Notes: generated by a model from the letters alone, not told the origin. Counted from the first letter of the stretch, positions 1 to 8,872 are shown. The stretch is DNA of 64,000 nucleotides from Hyphomicrobiales bacterium (GCA_900468065.1 UBTA01000115.1:8317-72316), one strand, 5' to 3'. Translations and numbers: made by a program.

Positions 1-345
1 ATCGCGACTTACAACGTCACCGGAGTAAATGGTCGGCTTGACGTCCTGCTGCGATGGCTCGAGCAGGCATCACCGGACGTTGTCTGTCTCCAAGAGCTGG
101 AGGCACCAGATGCCAAGTTTCCTGCGAAGGCGATCGAGGCGGCAGGATATGGTGCAATCTGGCATGGGCAGAAGAGCTGGGACGGTGTTGCCATCCACTT
201 CCTGCTGAGCCCAGATGTCGCCGCGCGGTTGGTGAAGGCCGAAGTTGCCAAGGATGTACGGGGTTGGGAACATACGAGCGATCACGCGCCCACTTGGATC
301 GAACTCGCCGAGAAGGCAGGCAAAAGTAGCAAACGGAATGGATGA
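1..345 (+). pseudogene. Exonuclease III (xth) remnant with internal deletion; 5' end outside window
   Basis: Frame 1 is open from the first base to a TGA at 343-345. Residues 1-65 match the start of exonuclease III (ATYNVTGVNGRL, the metal-binding Glu in VCLQELEAP, then GYGAIWHGQKSWDGVAI). The next residues, HFLLSPDVAARLV and TSDHAPTWIEL, are the family's C-terminal end including the catalytic SDH triplet. The family is about 260 residues long; roughly 140 central residues, including the DFN active-site segment, are missing, and the frame is kept across the junction near base 196-200. The NVNG motif is also changed to NVTG. Without the central beta strands the product cannot fold or cleave abasic DNA, so I call it a pseudogene. 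The start codon lies a few bases before the window. Confidence 0.85.
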
Positions 346-754
346 TGACTGGCAATCCCAAGTCCGACTGGGTCTGGAGGAACTGGTGGACAAAGCCTTG
401 GTGAAAGGCGCGAAGCAGACTGATATTTTCGCGGCCATTGACGAGGAACTTGCACGTCTACGTGTCGCGTTGGATCGTGACCCAGACCCAGCGGAAGACC
501 GTGCCGTCGCGGTTCAGGAGCCATCCAACGACTGGCCTCCTGGACTGTCGGGCATGTTAGGGCCGCCTCGGCATAAAGCGGTTGCCAGTTCATTTCTCCA
601 AATTTCCGGCCGTTCTGGCAGGAGGTTCTTCAATTGCCTTGGCGACCCGATCCAACTCAAGCGAGGAACAGAAAAGCGCGAAGAGTATGGCGGCGATATA
701 GAGGCTCTGAGCTATCGTCTGTCCAATCGGCGGAAGTATTTCGAGTTCCGGTAG
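338..754 (+). CDS. Conserved rhizobial small acidic protein, possibly with a fused unrelated tail
   Basis: The ATG at 338 overlaps the end of the xth remnant, the usual position of a small gene behind xth in rhizobia. Residues 1-70 (MDDDWQSQVRLGLEEL through EPSNDWPPG) are acidic and helical and read like a conserved rhizobial protein of about 70-80 residues with no known function. The rest, to residue 138, is basic and low in coding character and overlaps a possible membrane-protein frame on the other strand. The true gene may therefore have been cut near base 550 and now reads on into foreign DNA. An upstream frame start at 245 is inside the xth remnant and is unlikely. Confidence 0.5.
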   Translation: MDDDWQSQVRLGLEELVDKALVKGAKQTDIFAAIDEELARLRVALDRDPDPAEDRAVAVQEPSNDWPPGLSGMLGPPRHKAVASSFLQISGRSGRRFFNCLGDPIQLKRGTEKREEYGGDIEALSYRLSNRRKYFEFR

Positions 755-868
755 ATGCCTGAAAAACACCGCGGAGAACAGCGCGCCAGCAAAGAAGAAG
801 CTGATCCGGCTAGCAAACGCGCAAAGGTGGGAGACGACGATGTTGTGGCAGGGAGCCACGACCGACAC
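590..868 (-). CDS. Putative small membrane protein
   Basis: A 92-residue frame starting at GTG, 15 bases after the stop of the membrane-protein gene 884-1180 on the same strand. It shows two hydrophobic stretches (ISFFFAGALFSAVFF and SLYIAAILFALFC) followed by a charged helix (LELDRVAKAIEEPPAR), the pattern of a two-span inner-membrane protein. No clear ribosome binding site precedes the GTG. It overlaps the tail of the plus-strand gene 338-754, so at least one of the two is not coding here. No family was recognised. Confidence 0.35.
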   Translation of the reverse strand: MSVVAPCHNIVVSHLCAFASRISFFFAGALFSAVFFRHLPELEILPPIGQTIAQSLYIAAILFALFCSSLELDRVAKAIEEPPARTAGNLEK

Positions 869-883
869 CCATCGCAGCCGCGC

Positions 884-1180
884 CTAATACAGGCAATGAA
901 GAAGCAACGTGCTGAGGGCGATGGCGATCTGGTCGCCGAATATAAGGTTCTGACGCTCGCCCAGATGCGTCACGAGCCATGAAAAGATCGGAAACGCCAT
1001 CCAGAAGAGGAAAAGTGCTGCCATTGTCTGGCCGATGAGAAGCGAACCGTACGACAAACCGCTGTTGATCTTTGCCACCTCGTTCAACGTCCGATCCTCC
1101 GTATCAATGCCCATAAGGTGTTGGTTTCCGCGCAGAACTGGGCCGGTTAGACGCATAATTTCCATTGAGAATTGAGCCAT
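884..1180 (-). CDS. Small membrane protein of unknown function
   Basis: A 98-residue frame beginning with ATG at 1180, preceded by a strong GGGGAGG Shine-Dalgarno with good spacing, which is why I prefer this start to the longer frame from 1321. The N-terminal half is soluble (MAQFSMEIMRLTGPVL, then GIDTEDRTLNEVAKI), and the C-terminal half carries two hydrophobic spans (GQTMAALFLFWMAFPIFSWLV and IAIALSTLLLHCLY). It may form a two-gene unit with the frame at 590-868. No family was recognised. Its promoter side abuts transposase fragments, so it may have arrived with, or been cut off by, mobile DNA. Confidence 0.5.
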   Translation of the reverse strand: MAQFSMEIMRLTGPVLRGNQHLMGIDTEDRTLNEVAKINSGLSYGSLLIGQTMAALFLFWMAFPIFSWLVTHLGERQNLIFGDQIAIALSTLLLHCLY

Positions 1181-1232
1181 GTGAACCTCCCCCCCCAACG
1201 CGGTGAGCGACGGGGGCAACGGACTGATCAGC

Positions 1233-1320
1233 ATGGGACTTTTGAACATCATCCGGGGGATGGCGCTGCGCGAGAAGCAGTCAATCCGGGAGATCAGCCG
1301 GCGCACGGGACTGTCGCGCA
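1233..1320 (+). mobile_element. IS21-family IstA N-terminal fragment
   Basis: From the ATG at 1233 the translation reads MGLLNIIRGMALREKQ, then SIREISRRTGLSRN, which is the N-terminal helix-turn-helix of IS21-family IstA transposases. The match stops around 1320, where unrelated sequence joins. Only about 29 of roughly 500 codons remain, so this is a scar, not an active element. Confidence 0.65.
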
Positions 1321-1347
1321 ACAGCCGACATTCACGGTACCGAGGTA

Positions 1348-1446
1348 GACGCTTATATCCGCTGGTAAAATGAGAAGCGTATCAAGATATCGCTGGGATC
1401 ACTCAGCCCGGTCGAATATCGCCAGACCCTCCGCCTTAACTTATAA
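1348..1446 (+). mobile_element. IS3-family transposase C-terminal fragment
   Basis: In the frame starting at 1348 the bases encode DAYIRW, a TAA stop, then NEKRIKISLGSLSPVEYRQ and TLRLNL before TAA at 1444-1446. YIRWYNEKRIKxSLGxLSPxEYR is the extreme C-terminal signature of IS3/IS150-type OrfB integrases; the TAA replaces the expected Tyr codon. Everything upstream of this tail is gone. Together with the IS21 head next to it this marks a site hit by more than one element and then deleted. Confidence 0.7.
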
Positions 1447-1708
1447 AGCAGTCCAACTTTTTATCCGCATCCCCACCGGCTCAGTTCCGCGTGGAAACCA
1501 GCACTAGAGGTCTCTAAGAGCTTTTCAACTCCTGGATCGAGAATACTTCTGGCCGCGAGTGAGGTTTCATCGTGATGAACAGGTGGCGGATTGCGATGCA
1601 CCTGGATCATCCGTTCATTTCATACCTCTGAGATACACAACAGTAGTGGTGTATCTGCGGACCGCGCCGTATCATTGCATGGCGCATTCCCAGGCTTGGA
1701 GTACACCC

Positions 1709-2149
1709 ATGAGCGACCCCTACAATCTCTTACGCTTCATAGAAGCGCAGGCCCCCGTCTATGCCACTGCCCTTCGCGAATTGGAGGAGGGCAGCAAACA
1801 AAGCCACTGGATGTGGTTCATCTTCCCGCAGCTCGCTGGTCTGGGCCATTCTCCAACCGCAGTCCGGTTTGCCATATCCGGGCTGGACGAGGCCCATGCC
1901 TATCTCGCCCACCCGTTGCTCGGCGACCGTCTTGTCCAGTGCACCCGCACGATTAGCGTTGTGCATAATCGGACTGCCCATGAGATATTCGGCTCTCCCG
2001 ACGATCTGAAACTACACTCGTCGATGACGCTGTTTCGAGAGACAGCCAACGACCCCGAGCCGTTCCGGACAGCGATCGAGCTTTACTTTGGCGGTGAGGC
2101 CGATGCGCGGACCCTGGAACTCCTGGTGAAGGACAAAGCGCCTCACTGA
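1709..2149 (+). CDS. DUF1810 family protein
   Basis: A 146-residue protein that is full length for DUF1810. Visible family motifs are the N-terminal YNLLRFIEAQAPVY, the core SHWMWFIFPQLAGLG, then FAISGLDEAHAYLAHPLLG, and near the end HEIFGSPDDLKLHSSMTLF. The start at 1709 (MSDPYNLL) matches the family start and has a GGAG nine bases upstream; the frame extends to 1559 but that extension has no family match. The protein is predicted to be cytosolic with no signal peptide. Its role is unknown; some databases mislabel the family calpastatin. It stands alone between the transposon scars and a convergent sensor-kinase pseudogene. Confidence 0.85.
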   Translation: MSDPYNLLRFIEAQAPVYATALRELEEGSKQSHWMWFIFPQLAGLGHSPTAVRFAISGLDEAHAYLAHPLLGDRLVQCTRTISVVHNRTAHEIFGSPDDLKLHSSMTLFRETANDPEPFRTAIELYFGGEADARTLELLVKDKAPH

Positions 2150-2210
2150 AGTGTCTCCGATCCTCGCGTGCGGCAAGACGTGCATCTGCCTGCGACGCTA
2201 TAATTCAAAT

Positions 2211-4892
2211 CTAATCATCGTTCCCGATCATTTCCTTGACGCGCCGGGCCAGCGTTTCACTTGCGAACGGTTTGGTCAGCACCTGCATGCCGGGGCCGAG
2301 GTCGCCGTAATTCAAAACGGCGTTTTCGGCGTAACCGGTGATGAACAGAACCTTGAGATCGGGCCGCGAGACCCGGGCGGCATCTGCAAGCTGCCGACCG
2401 TTCATTCCGCTTGGAAGCCCCACGTCCGATACCAGCAGCGCAATGTCTCTGCGCGCCTGTAGGACCCGGAGCGCGGCCGGCCCGTCTTCCGCCTCCAGCA
2501 AGTCATAGCCAAATTCCTCCAGGATTTCGACCGCGATCATCCGGACCAGAGGTTCGTCGTCGACAACCAGGATCGTCTCGCCTCCCACAGGATGAAGCGG
2601 CCCAGCCGCCTCTACCGACATGTCGTCGGAATGGATGCTGCCGATATGCCGCGGGAGGTAGACGCAAATCATTGTCCCTTTGCCCACATCCGACGGGATT
2701 CGGACGGTCCCGCCGGATTGTCCCGCAAAGCCGTAAACCATGGAAAGGCCAAGACCGGTCCCCTGACCCGTGGGTTTGGTGGTGTAAAATGGATCGAATG
2801 CGCGCGCAATCACTTCAGGCGCCATACCCGTCCCCGTATCGCTGACGCTGAGCCAGACGTACTGTCCTGGCGACAATCCGCGTTCCCTGGCCTCTCGAGC
2901 GTCAAGCGAGCGATTTCCCATCTCGATCACTACTTTCCCGCCGTCGGGCATCGCGTTCCTTGCATTGATACAGAGATTAAGGAGCGCGTTTTCGAGCTGT
3001 CCAATGTCAACGAACGTCGCCCATAAACCTTCGGTCGGAACGGTTTCGACCTCGATTGCCGGGCCGACGCTACGCGAGATGAGTTCATGCATTCCAACGA
3101 CGATCCCGTTCAGGTCCGCGGGTTTCGGATCGAGCGTCTGCCGGCGCGAGAACGCAAGAAGACGTTGGGTAAGGTTTGCTGCCCGTTTGACTGCCGATTG
3201 CGCGCCGGTCAGGTAGCGGTCTATCTCTGCAACCCTACCCTGGGTCAGCCGCGTGTTCATCAGTTCAAGGCTGCCGCCGATACCTGCCAGAATGTTGTTG
3301 AAGTCGTGAGCGAGTCCTCCGGTTAATTGACCCACGGCTTCCATTTTCTGAGAATGACGAAGCGTTTCCTCTGCATGACGCAACGCCTCCGTCCGCTCCT
3401 CGACGCGCGCCTCGAGCGTTGCGTTCAGCTCAGCCAATGCGGCGGCCGTGTCGCGCAGGTCCGCCTCCGATCGAACGCGCTGTATGTGGACCGTTCTGTC
3501 ACTTCCCTGCTCAGGGCAAGCTCCTCTTCTGTCCAGACGTGCGGCAGCTTGTCATGGATGGCCATGAGCGCTGTTAGCTTACCCTCCCTGAGCAGGGGCA
3601 TGCAGATGGTCGCAGCAATACCGATGTCTTGAAACGTCCTTGCTTCTTCTGGCGCAAGCTCCGCGAGGTTGTCATTGATGATCAGAGGAAATCCTCGGCT
3701 CAGGTTCCAAACTGCGAGCTTTCCGAAGTCCGCCAGGCTATAGTGGCCGACAATGGAGGGTGAGCCCTCGGCCGCCCAGTCTGCCCTGATGGTAAACCCG
3801 TCCTCATCCTCGTCCATATCCGCATACGCGCAGTTGGAGATGGCAAGGTGCCCTCCGACCAGTTTGGTCGTGATGGCAAGCATACCGTCTGCATCCCGGC
3901 GGTTACCCGTCTCCCGTGCCAGGTCGTCGAGAAAGCGCAATCTCGATTCCGATTGCCGTAGCGCGATGTCGGCGGCGGTGCGTTCGGTGACGTCGACGCC
4001 CGAAACGAATATGTCCTTTACGTTGCCGGACGCGTCCCTGACTGGTTGAAACGCGAAATCGAGGAAACGGTTCTCTACAGGGCCGCCTGGCTCGATTTGA
4101 GGCGCATACAACGCACCAGCAGCAGAATACGGCTCGCCGGTCTTCCTGACTTCATCCAGAATCGTGAGATAACCTTGTTCAACCACCTCTGGCAGCGCAT
4201 CGCGTAATTTCTTGCCGACGATGTCGCGGTGGCCGACGAGTTTGAGATACGACTGATTGGCGTACTGTATGACGTGTTCGGGTTCCGACAGCATGGCCAT
4301 AAACCCGGGTGCGTTGGCGAACATCTGTCGATAGCGTTCGGTCTCGGAGAGAAGACGTTGCCGTCCCTCGACTGTCAGTGGTCTCGATGACGGTATCGAT
4401 CATCCCGACGACTACGCCAGTCTCGTCGCGCATTGGACTGTAGCAGAACGTGAAATACGCTGTCTCCGAATGGCCGTTCCTGGTCGTCTGAAGAGGAAAT
4501 CCCTCATAGTGCACGGATTCACCGGCCATCGCTTTGTTGACGATTGGCTTGAGTCCTGCCCAGTTTTCGCTCCAGCTGCGGCTGAGAGGCTTACCTAATG
4601 CATCCTCTTTGCTCCCCAACATCGGAAGGTAGCCATCATTGAAAATGGCAATAAGGTCGGTCCCCCAAAAAAGACACTGCGGGAACGTGTTGGACAGCAT
4701 CGCATCGACAGCGATCCGAAGGGAGGACGGCCACCGCTCGATCTGTCCCAACGGTGTCTCCTGCCAAGAAAACGCGCGCACCCGTTCGGCCATCAAGCCA
4801 GTGGATGAAGGAAATGGATTCAATGAATTCGCGCCCCGGTTGGTATTTCTGAGAGAGATAGAGACGGGCAACACATAGGGAAGGCCACCCAC
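2211..4892 (-). pseudogene. PAS-PAS-GAF hybrid histidine kinase with two frameshifts
   Basis: Read from the minus strand, three overlapping frames build one hybrid sensor kinase. Segment 1 (4892 to about 4375) has a PAS domain that likely begins at the Met at 4793 (MAERVRAFSWQETPLG). Segment 2 (about 4374 to 3490) has a second PAS ending in FVSGVDVTERT and a GAF domain. Segment 3 (about 3490 to 2211) has a coiled linker, HisKA with phospho-acceptor His in GGLAHDFNNILAG, an HATPase domain and a receiver with DDEP and the acceptor Asp in LLVSDVGLPSG. At about 4374 the frame breaks after DTVIETT and resumes at TVEGRQRLL; at about 3490 it breaks after EVTERS and resumes at HIQRVRSEADL. Each break fits loss of one base. 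It is a true pseudogene or carries sequencing errors; everything else is well preserved. Confidence 0.85.
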
Positions 4893-5277
4893 CGATAGAT
4901 AGGATCATCCACAGGTGGCCCTTCAAGCTCCTGCGGGGAGCTGAGCAAATGATGGGACACAACAACCGAGTTTACGGTCGCGCGATTGCAAGTCTGCGCT
5001 GGCCCGCATCTGATAGAACGGGATAGTAGGAGGCCAGCAATTAAGAAGATCAAAGACCGTGGCGAGACTAGCGAAAACTTCGTACTAAACTCATTTGTGA
5101 CGATCGTTTGGCAGCCTTGCCACTTCCAGGGTAAGCGGTGTCTTCGTGGCACATTGACCAAGCGCGCTAGGTCATCAACGATATTTCCAAGGGTCTCCCT
5201 CGGTAACGCAGCGGCGCGAGGCTTTTGCTTCATGATAGAGCGTTGTTGCGGCGCGGGTCGAGACTACGGTTAGCGGC
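4893..5277. other. Intergenic stretch without a supported gene
   Basis: About 385 bases between the sensor-kinase pseudogene and the AraC remnant. Short open frames exist on both strands, for example 4820-5233 minus, whose first 45 residues look mildly protein-like (MKQKPRAAALPRETLG), but the rest is not, and no family was recognised. No clear hairpin terminator was seen. It may be eroded coding DNA. Confidence 0.4.
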
Positions 5278-5616
5278 TCAAGCAACATCTGGCCGCGCAC
5301 CAGGCGCTCTTGGCGGATTGATGCCTTCCAATCCCGCCTTCGCTCTTGTGGTGTCTCGACCAGGAGGCGCTCCAAGAAGATGCCGATACTCACGACTGAA
5401 TTGCGAGGCACTCTCGTAGCCGACCGAAAACCCCACCTCGGCTGCACCTGCCTGGTTTGCTATCATGCATCGGCGGGCCTCGTGGAGCCGGATATACTTC
5501 TGATACTGAAGCAGGGTTACGGCGCCCACGGCTTTAAAGCGTTCGTAAAAAACGGATACGCTCATGCCTGCCAGTGCTGCGACTGCCTTGAAATCGAGGC
5601 GTTCGACGCCGTCCAT
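5278..5616 (-). pseudogene. AraC-family regulator, C-terminal DNA-binding part only
   Basis: From the Met at 5616 the 112-residue frame gives the two helix-turn-helix units of an AraC/XylS protein: FKAVAALAGMSVSVFYERFK, then LQYQKYIRLHEARR, then VGFSVGYESASQFSREYRHL followed by GAPPGRD. The family normally has about 300 residues with an N-terminal ligand domain; upstream sequence in this frame, open to 5856, has no family match, and the recognition region reads VTLLQYQK where relatives read MSPLQFQK. I therefore see a truncated regulator. It could still bind DNA if expressed, but no convincing ribosome binding site precedes this Met. Confidence 0.7.
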
Positions 5617-6137
5617 GATGTCAGTCGTTTTGACCGTCTGGGACCGTACCGTCGGGTGACTTTGGGTCCGGCTTCCATCCCATAGCAAGGCAGTAGGCTT
5701 CCCCAGCTCGTATCCCCGTGGCACGATCCGCGAATGGGCCCGGCAGTGTCGTGAACATCCCCCGGAACTCAACAAAAATACTTTTGCTAACGACGTCGAA
5801 CATAACGAGCATTCCTGGTTCGTATGGCACCCGCGCCGCCTCCCGGTTAAATTCACGGACGACAGAGAACGTTAATAATTCCAATTAGTTCCGTGTTTCG
5901 CGTGTTGTTCGCGGTGTGTCCGGTTTCGACCAAAGCTAGAGTTGAGGCTGTGCAGATCGCGTCTTCCATTAGAGGAGTTGCGCATCTTTGCGGACTTATG
6001 TAGAAAATGCCGGCAGACGGGCGAGGGTTATCGTGTCATCGTGGTCAGCGGTCTTGGAGACCGTCATCCTCAGACCAGACGGGAGCCGCTAAATCGTCCT
6101 CCTAACAATGTGTTGGCCGGATGACATTCGGGGAGCT
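5617..6137. other. Intergenic stretch, possible eroded 5' part of the AraC gene
   Basis: About 520 bases. A minus-strand frame at 5621-5884 (87 residues, starting MELLTFSVVREFNREAARV) is plausible but matches nothing I recognise, and it is in another frame from the AraC remnant downstream. The part from 5885 to 6137 shows nothing I can assign. Confidence 0.35.
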
Positions 6138-7904
6138 TTATGCGGAACTCTGGGCATTATTCACCTGCCCTTTCGTTATCACCCGCTCAAAATCGGCCGC
6201 TGTCATTGGCCGTCCGTATCGATAACCCTGGGCCGAAGGACACCCTAGCGAAATAAGCAGGGCCTCTTGTTCTTCCGTTTCAATCCCCTCTGCTATCGTG
6301 TCCAACCCAAGTTCACAGCTCATGGAGATGAGGGCACGCGTGATCGCCGCATCTCGGGGTGTCGTCATGATGTTCAAAATGAAACCGCGATCTATCTTGA
6401 GCGTCGTCAGCGGATATCGTTGAAGGGAACTCAGCGACGCGAAACCTGTACCGAAGTCGTCAAAGGCAATGCCGACGCCGATTTCGCTGATGGCGGTCAG
6501 CACGTCGAGAGATTTGTCGTTGTCGTGAAGCGCTATGGTTTCCGTTACCTCCAGTTCAAGTACTCCTGGCTTAATGGCGTGTTTTTCGATCGCCTCGGAG
6601 ACTTTGCCGCAGAGGTTCGGAGCGCGAAGTTGGGCGGGAAACAGGTTCACGCTGATCTTTATATGGTCGTGTCCGAGCTCCGCCAGGCGAGCCGCTTGTC
6701 GACAGGCTTCATCCAGCGTCCACCACCCGACCTCAAGCGCCAAGGCACTCTGATCGAGAGCCGGGAGAAACGCGCCTGGAAGCAACAGCCCCCGCTTGGG
6801 ATGATGCCAGCGGATCAGAGCCTCGACACCGAAAATCTTGCCCGTACCGAGATTGACCTGCGGTTGATAGTAGAGGGCCAGCTCGCCGTTTCTGAGTGCC
6901 TTGAGCAATTCGTCTCTGAGAGCTCGCCGTGCCTCCGTCTCGCCTCTCATGGAAGGCTCGAACATTCGACAGGCCCGACCGCCTGAGGCCTTGGCGCGAT
7001 ACAATGCGAAATCGGCGCTGGCGATTAGTTCTTCTTCATCGCTGCCATGGGGCGGGGAAATCGCAAATCCAACGCTGGCTCCTAGATCGAGGACATATCC
7101 GCCGACGTCGAAAGGTGTGGCGAAAGCATCAACGACTGCGGCGGCTTCCGCTTGTGCGGCGAGCGGGTCGCCCATGCCAGGAAGCAGAATTGCGAATTCG
7201 TCCCCGCCAATACGCGCGATCTCGGCTCGCGGACCGAGCCGGTACGGCAGACGCACCGAGATGGCCTGCAACAGGGAGTCTCCGACAGAGTGACCGTGGG
7301 TGTCGTTGACGTCCTTGAACCCATCAAGGTCCAAAAGGATGACAGTGGCCGGCCGGCCGGCCAGCAGTTCGGCCCTTAGCAGATCAACGAACCGATGGCG
7401 GTTGTGGAGCCCGGTCAAAGTATCCTGACTGGCAAGCCGCAGAAGCCGGGTGTCTCGTTCACGACGTTCAGAGATGTCCTTGATAATTGCGCCAGCGCCC
7501 ATTCCCTTTTCGTCATGCCAGACGGAGAGTGTTATCTCTACCGGAAATTCGGAGCCGTCTTTTCGTCGGGCGCAAACCTCGACTGTTTTACCGCCGAGGT
7601 TTGGTTTTTCGCCAGCGGCGGCCCGAGCGAGGCCACTCGTGTGGGCACCCCGCAAGCGTTCGGGTATGATGATCGTGATCGGGCTGCCGATCATTTCTTC
7701 ACGGGTGTACCCGAACAAGCGAACTGCGGATGGGTTTGCGAACAGGATCGTCCCACTGTCGTTGACGGATAACAGAGACAGGTTGGTGGCATGGGCGAAG
7801 CTTGTGGCAATCCGAGCATCATCAGAGCCACTCTCCACCTTAGGATTGATCGGATTGTTGATGTCAGCCAGGCCAGCGGGATGTTCGGTCAAACGAAACT
7901 CCAA
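6138..7904 (-). CDS. PAS-GGDEF-EAL cyclic-di-GMP signalling protein
   Basis: A 588-residue protein with a PAS domain (about 35-148, with RRKDGSEFPVEITLSVWHDE and a DISERRER exit), a GGDEF diguanylate cyclase domain (about 150-315, with intact GGDEF at 233-237 and TLTGLHNRHRF) and an EAL phosphodiesterase domain (about 335-580, with EALIRWHHP, ELEVTET, FDDFGTGFASLSSL, KIDRGFI and AEGIETEEQ). Both catalytic signatures look intact, so it could make and break cyclic-di-GMP. The RxxD inhibitory site expected just before GGDEF is absent (RAEI instead). No membrane segment is seen, so it is a cytosolic PAS-gated sensor. The start is TTG at 7904 with AAAGG upstream; no ATG lies near. It stands alone. 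Confidence 0.9.
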   Translation of the reverse strand: MEFRLTEHPAGLADINNPINPKVESGSDDARIATSFAHATNLSLLSVNDSGTILFANPSAVRLFGYTREEMIGSPITIIIPERLRGAHTSGLARAAAGEKPNLGGKTVEVCARRKDGSEFPVEITLSVWHDEKGMGAGAIIKDISERRERDTRLLRLASQDTLTGLHNRHRFVDLLRAELLAGRPATVILLDLDGFKDVNDTHGHSVGDSLLQAISVRLPYRLGPRAEIARIGGDEFAILLPGMGDPLAAQAEAAAVVDAFATPFDVGGYVLDLGASVGFAISPPHGSDEEELIASADFALYRAKASGGRACRMFEPSMRGETEARRALRDELLKALRNGELALYYQPQVNLGTGKIFGVEALIRWHHPKRGLLLPGAFLPALDQSALALEVGWWTLDEACRQAARLAELGHDHIKISVNLFPAQLRAPNLCGKVSEAIEKHAIKPGVLELEVTETIALHDNDKSLDVLTAISEIGVGIAFDDFGTGFASLSSLQRYPLTTLKIDRGFILNIMTTPRDAAITRALISMSCELGLDTIAEGIETEEQEALLISLGCPSAQGYRYGRPMTAADFERVITKGQVNNAQSSA

Positions 7905-8574
7905 TCTGCAGCCTTTGCAAACGCGGGTGCAGTAGCCTGTGTATTAGACAAGCATTAGCAATTGACGCATGGGCGGATACCTATTTTAGGGATACCGACA
8001 TATCGCTAAAACTTCACACACTGTCTATCTCCGCGGCGAGTTTGGCCGTGTTTGTTTTCGGTTCGATCATTGCGAGCTTCAATTTATTTGCTTCTCCCCC
8101 AACGCAACCGTTTAATGGAAGGAAGTTCCGAAGGCCGCCAGCCATACCTCAAGGGCGATGGTGCGGTGTAGTACCATCGTTTCCCGTCCTCCTCCCAGGG
8201 ACCTCCATCGGAAGAGCGGGATTCCTCTTCCCAGTCGCTGTTCGTCTATTGAAAGGCTTCCGCACCTCCTCCCGCGAGCGCTTTTTCGATTCTGGATCTG
8301 CCATCAGAGGCAGACGTCTCCGAAAGGGTCCCTGGGCGTTTCGCCGCTGTCCCGACCTGCCATCGGTGTTCGCTGCCTATGGTCGCTAAAACTAAAAGTT
8401 GACCCCGTCGGCTGAATAGGCTATCAGTGGTTTATCGATCTTTTGCTTGCTGAACTTTGGTTGCCGCGCGATTAGCACCGCGCCTGACGAACTTCCCTCT
8501 CAAAATCAATCGCTCTCTCCATCCGCAAGGCTTCAGTCTTGCGGTCGCTTAACATTGCTTTGAAAGGGTTCATC
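7905..8574. other. Long intergenic region upstream of the cold-shock gene
   Basis: About 670 bases with no supported gene; frames at 8042-8389 and 8158-8415 lack coding character. The last part should contain the promoter and long 5' leader of the cold-shock gene, including the hairpin annotated at 8523-8544. Nothing else was recognised. Confidence 0.5.
8523..8544 (+). promoter_or_regulatory. Hairpin in the 5' leader of the cold-shock gene
   Basis: CCGCAAG (8523-8529) and CTTGCGG (8538-8544) form a perfect 7-bp stem with an 8-base loop, 30 bases before the cspA start codon. Cold-shock messages commonly carry structured leaders that control translation with temperature; a similar role is inferred here from position only. 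Confidence 0.5.
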
Positions 8575-8784
8575 ATGACCACAGGCACAGTAAAATGGTT
8601 CAATTCCACCAAGGGCTTCGGCTTCATCCAGCCTGACAATGGCGGCGCTGACGCGTTCGTCCATATTTCGGCCGTCGAACGTGCCGGAATGCGCGAAATC
8701 GTCGAAGGTCAGAAGATCGGCTACGACATGGAGCGCGACAACAAGTCGGGCAAAATGTCGGCCTGCAATCTTCAGGCTGCCTAA
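8575..8784 (+). CDS. cspA: Cold-shock protein, CspA family
   Basis: A 69-residue single cold-shock domain, the normal family length. The RNA-binding motifs are visible: RNP1-like KGFGFIQP at residues 13-20 and RNP2-like AFVHISAV at about 29-36, after the start TTGTVKWFNSTKG. It binds single-stranded RNA or DNA in the cytosol and acts as an RNA chaperone. The ATG at 8575 has GAAAGGG at correct spacing. Codons 37-69 (RAGMREIVEGQKIGYDMERD) follow the rhizobial type. It is monocistronic: a long structured leader precedes it and a strong terminator follows it. Rhizobia carry several Csp paralogs, so whether this one is cold-induced cannot be told from sequence. Confidence 0.95.
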   Translation: MTTGTVKWFNSTKGFGFIQPDNGGADAFVHISAVERAGMREIVEGQKIGYDMERDNKSGKMSACNLQAA

Positions 8785-8842
8785 TTTGAACAGCTTCCGC
8801 TTTGACCACGGATGTACTGGCACTGCGGTAAGCTAGTTTTCG

Positions 8843-8872
8843 AAAGGCCGGACGTTTGTCCGGCCTTTTCCG
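8843..8872 (+). terminator. Rho-independent terminator after the cold-shock gene
   Basis: AAAGGCCGGAC (8843-8853) pairs perfectly with GTCCGGCCTTT (8858-8868) around a GTTT loop and runs into a T-rich stretch. It separates the cold-shock gene from the small gene at 8901. Confidence 0.9.

Noticed and set aside
5621-5884. 87-codon minus-strand frame before the AraC remnant
   Set aside because: Possible lost N-terminal part of the regulator, but it does not match AraC ligand domains and is in a different frame, so it is not listed as a gene.
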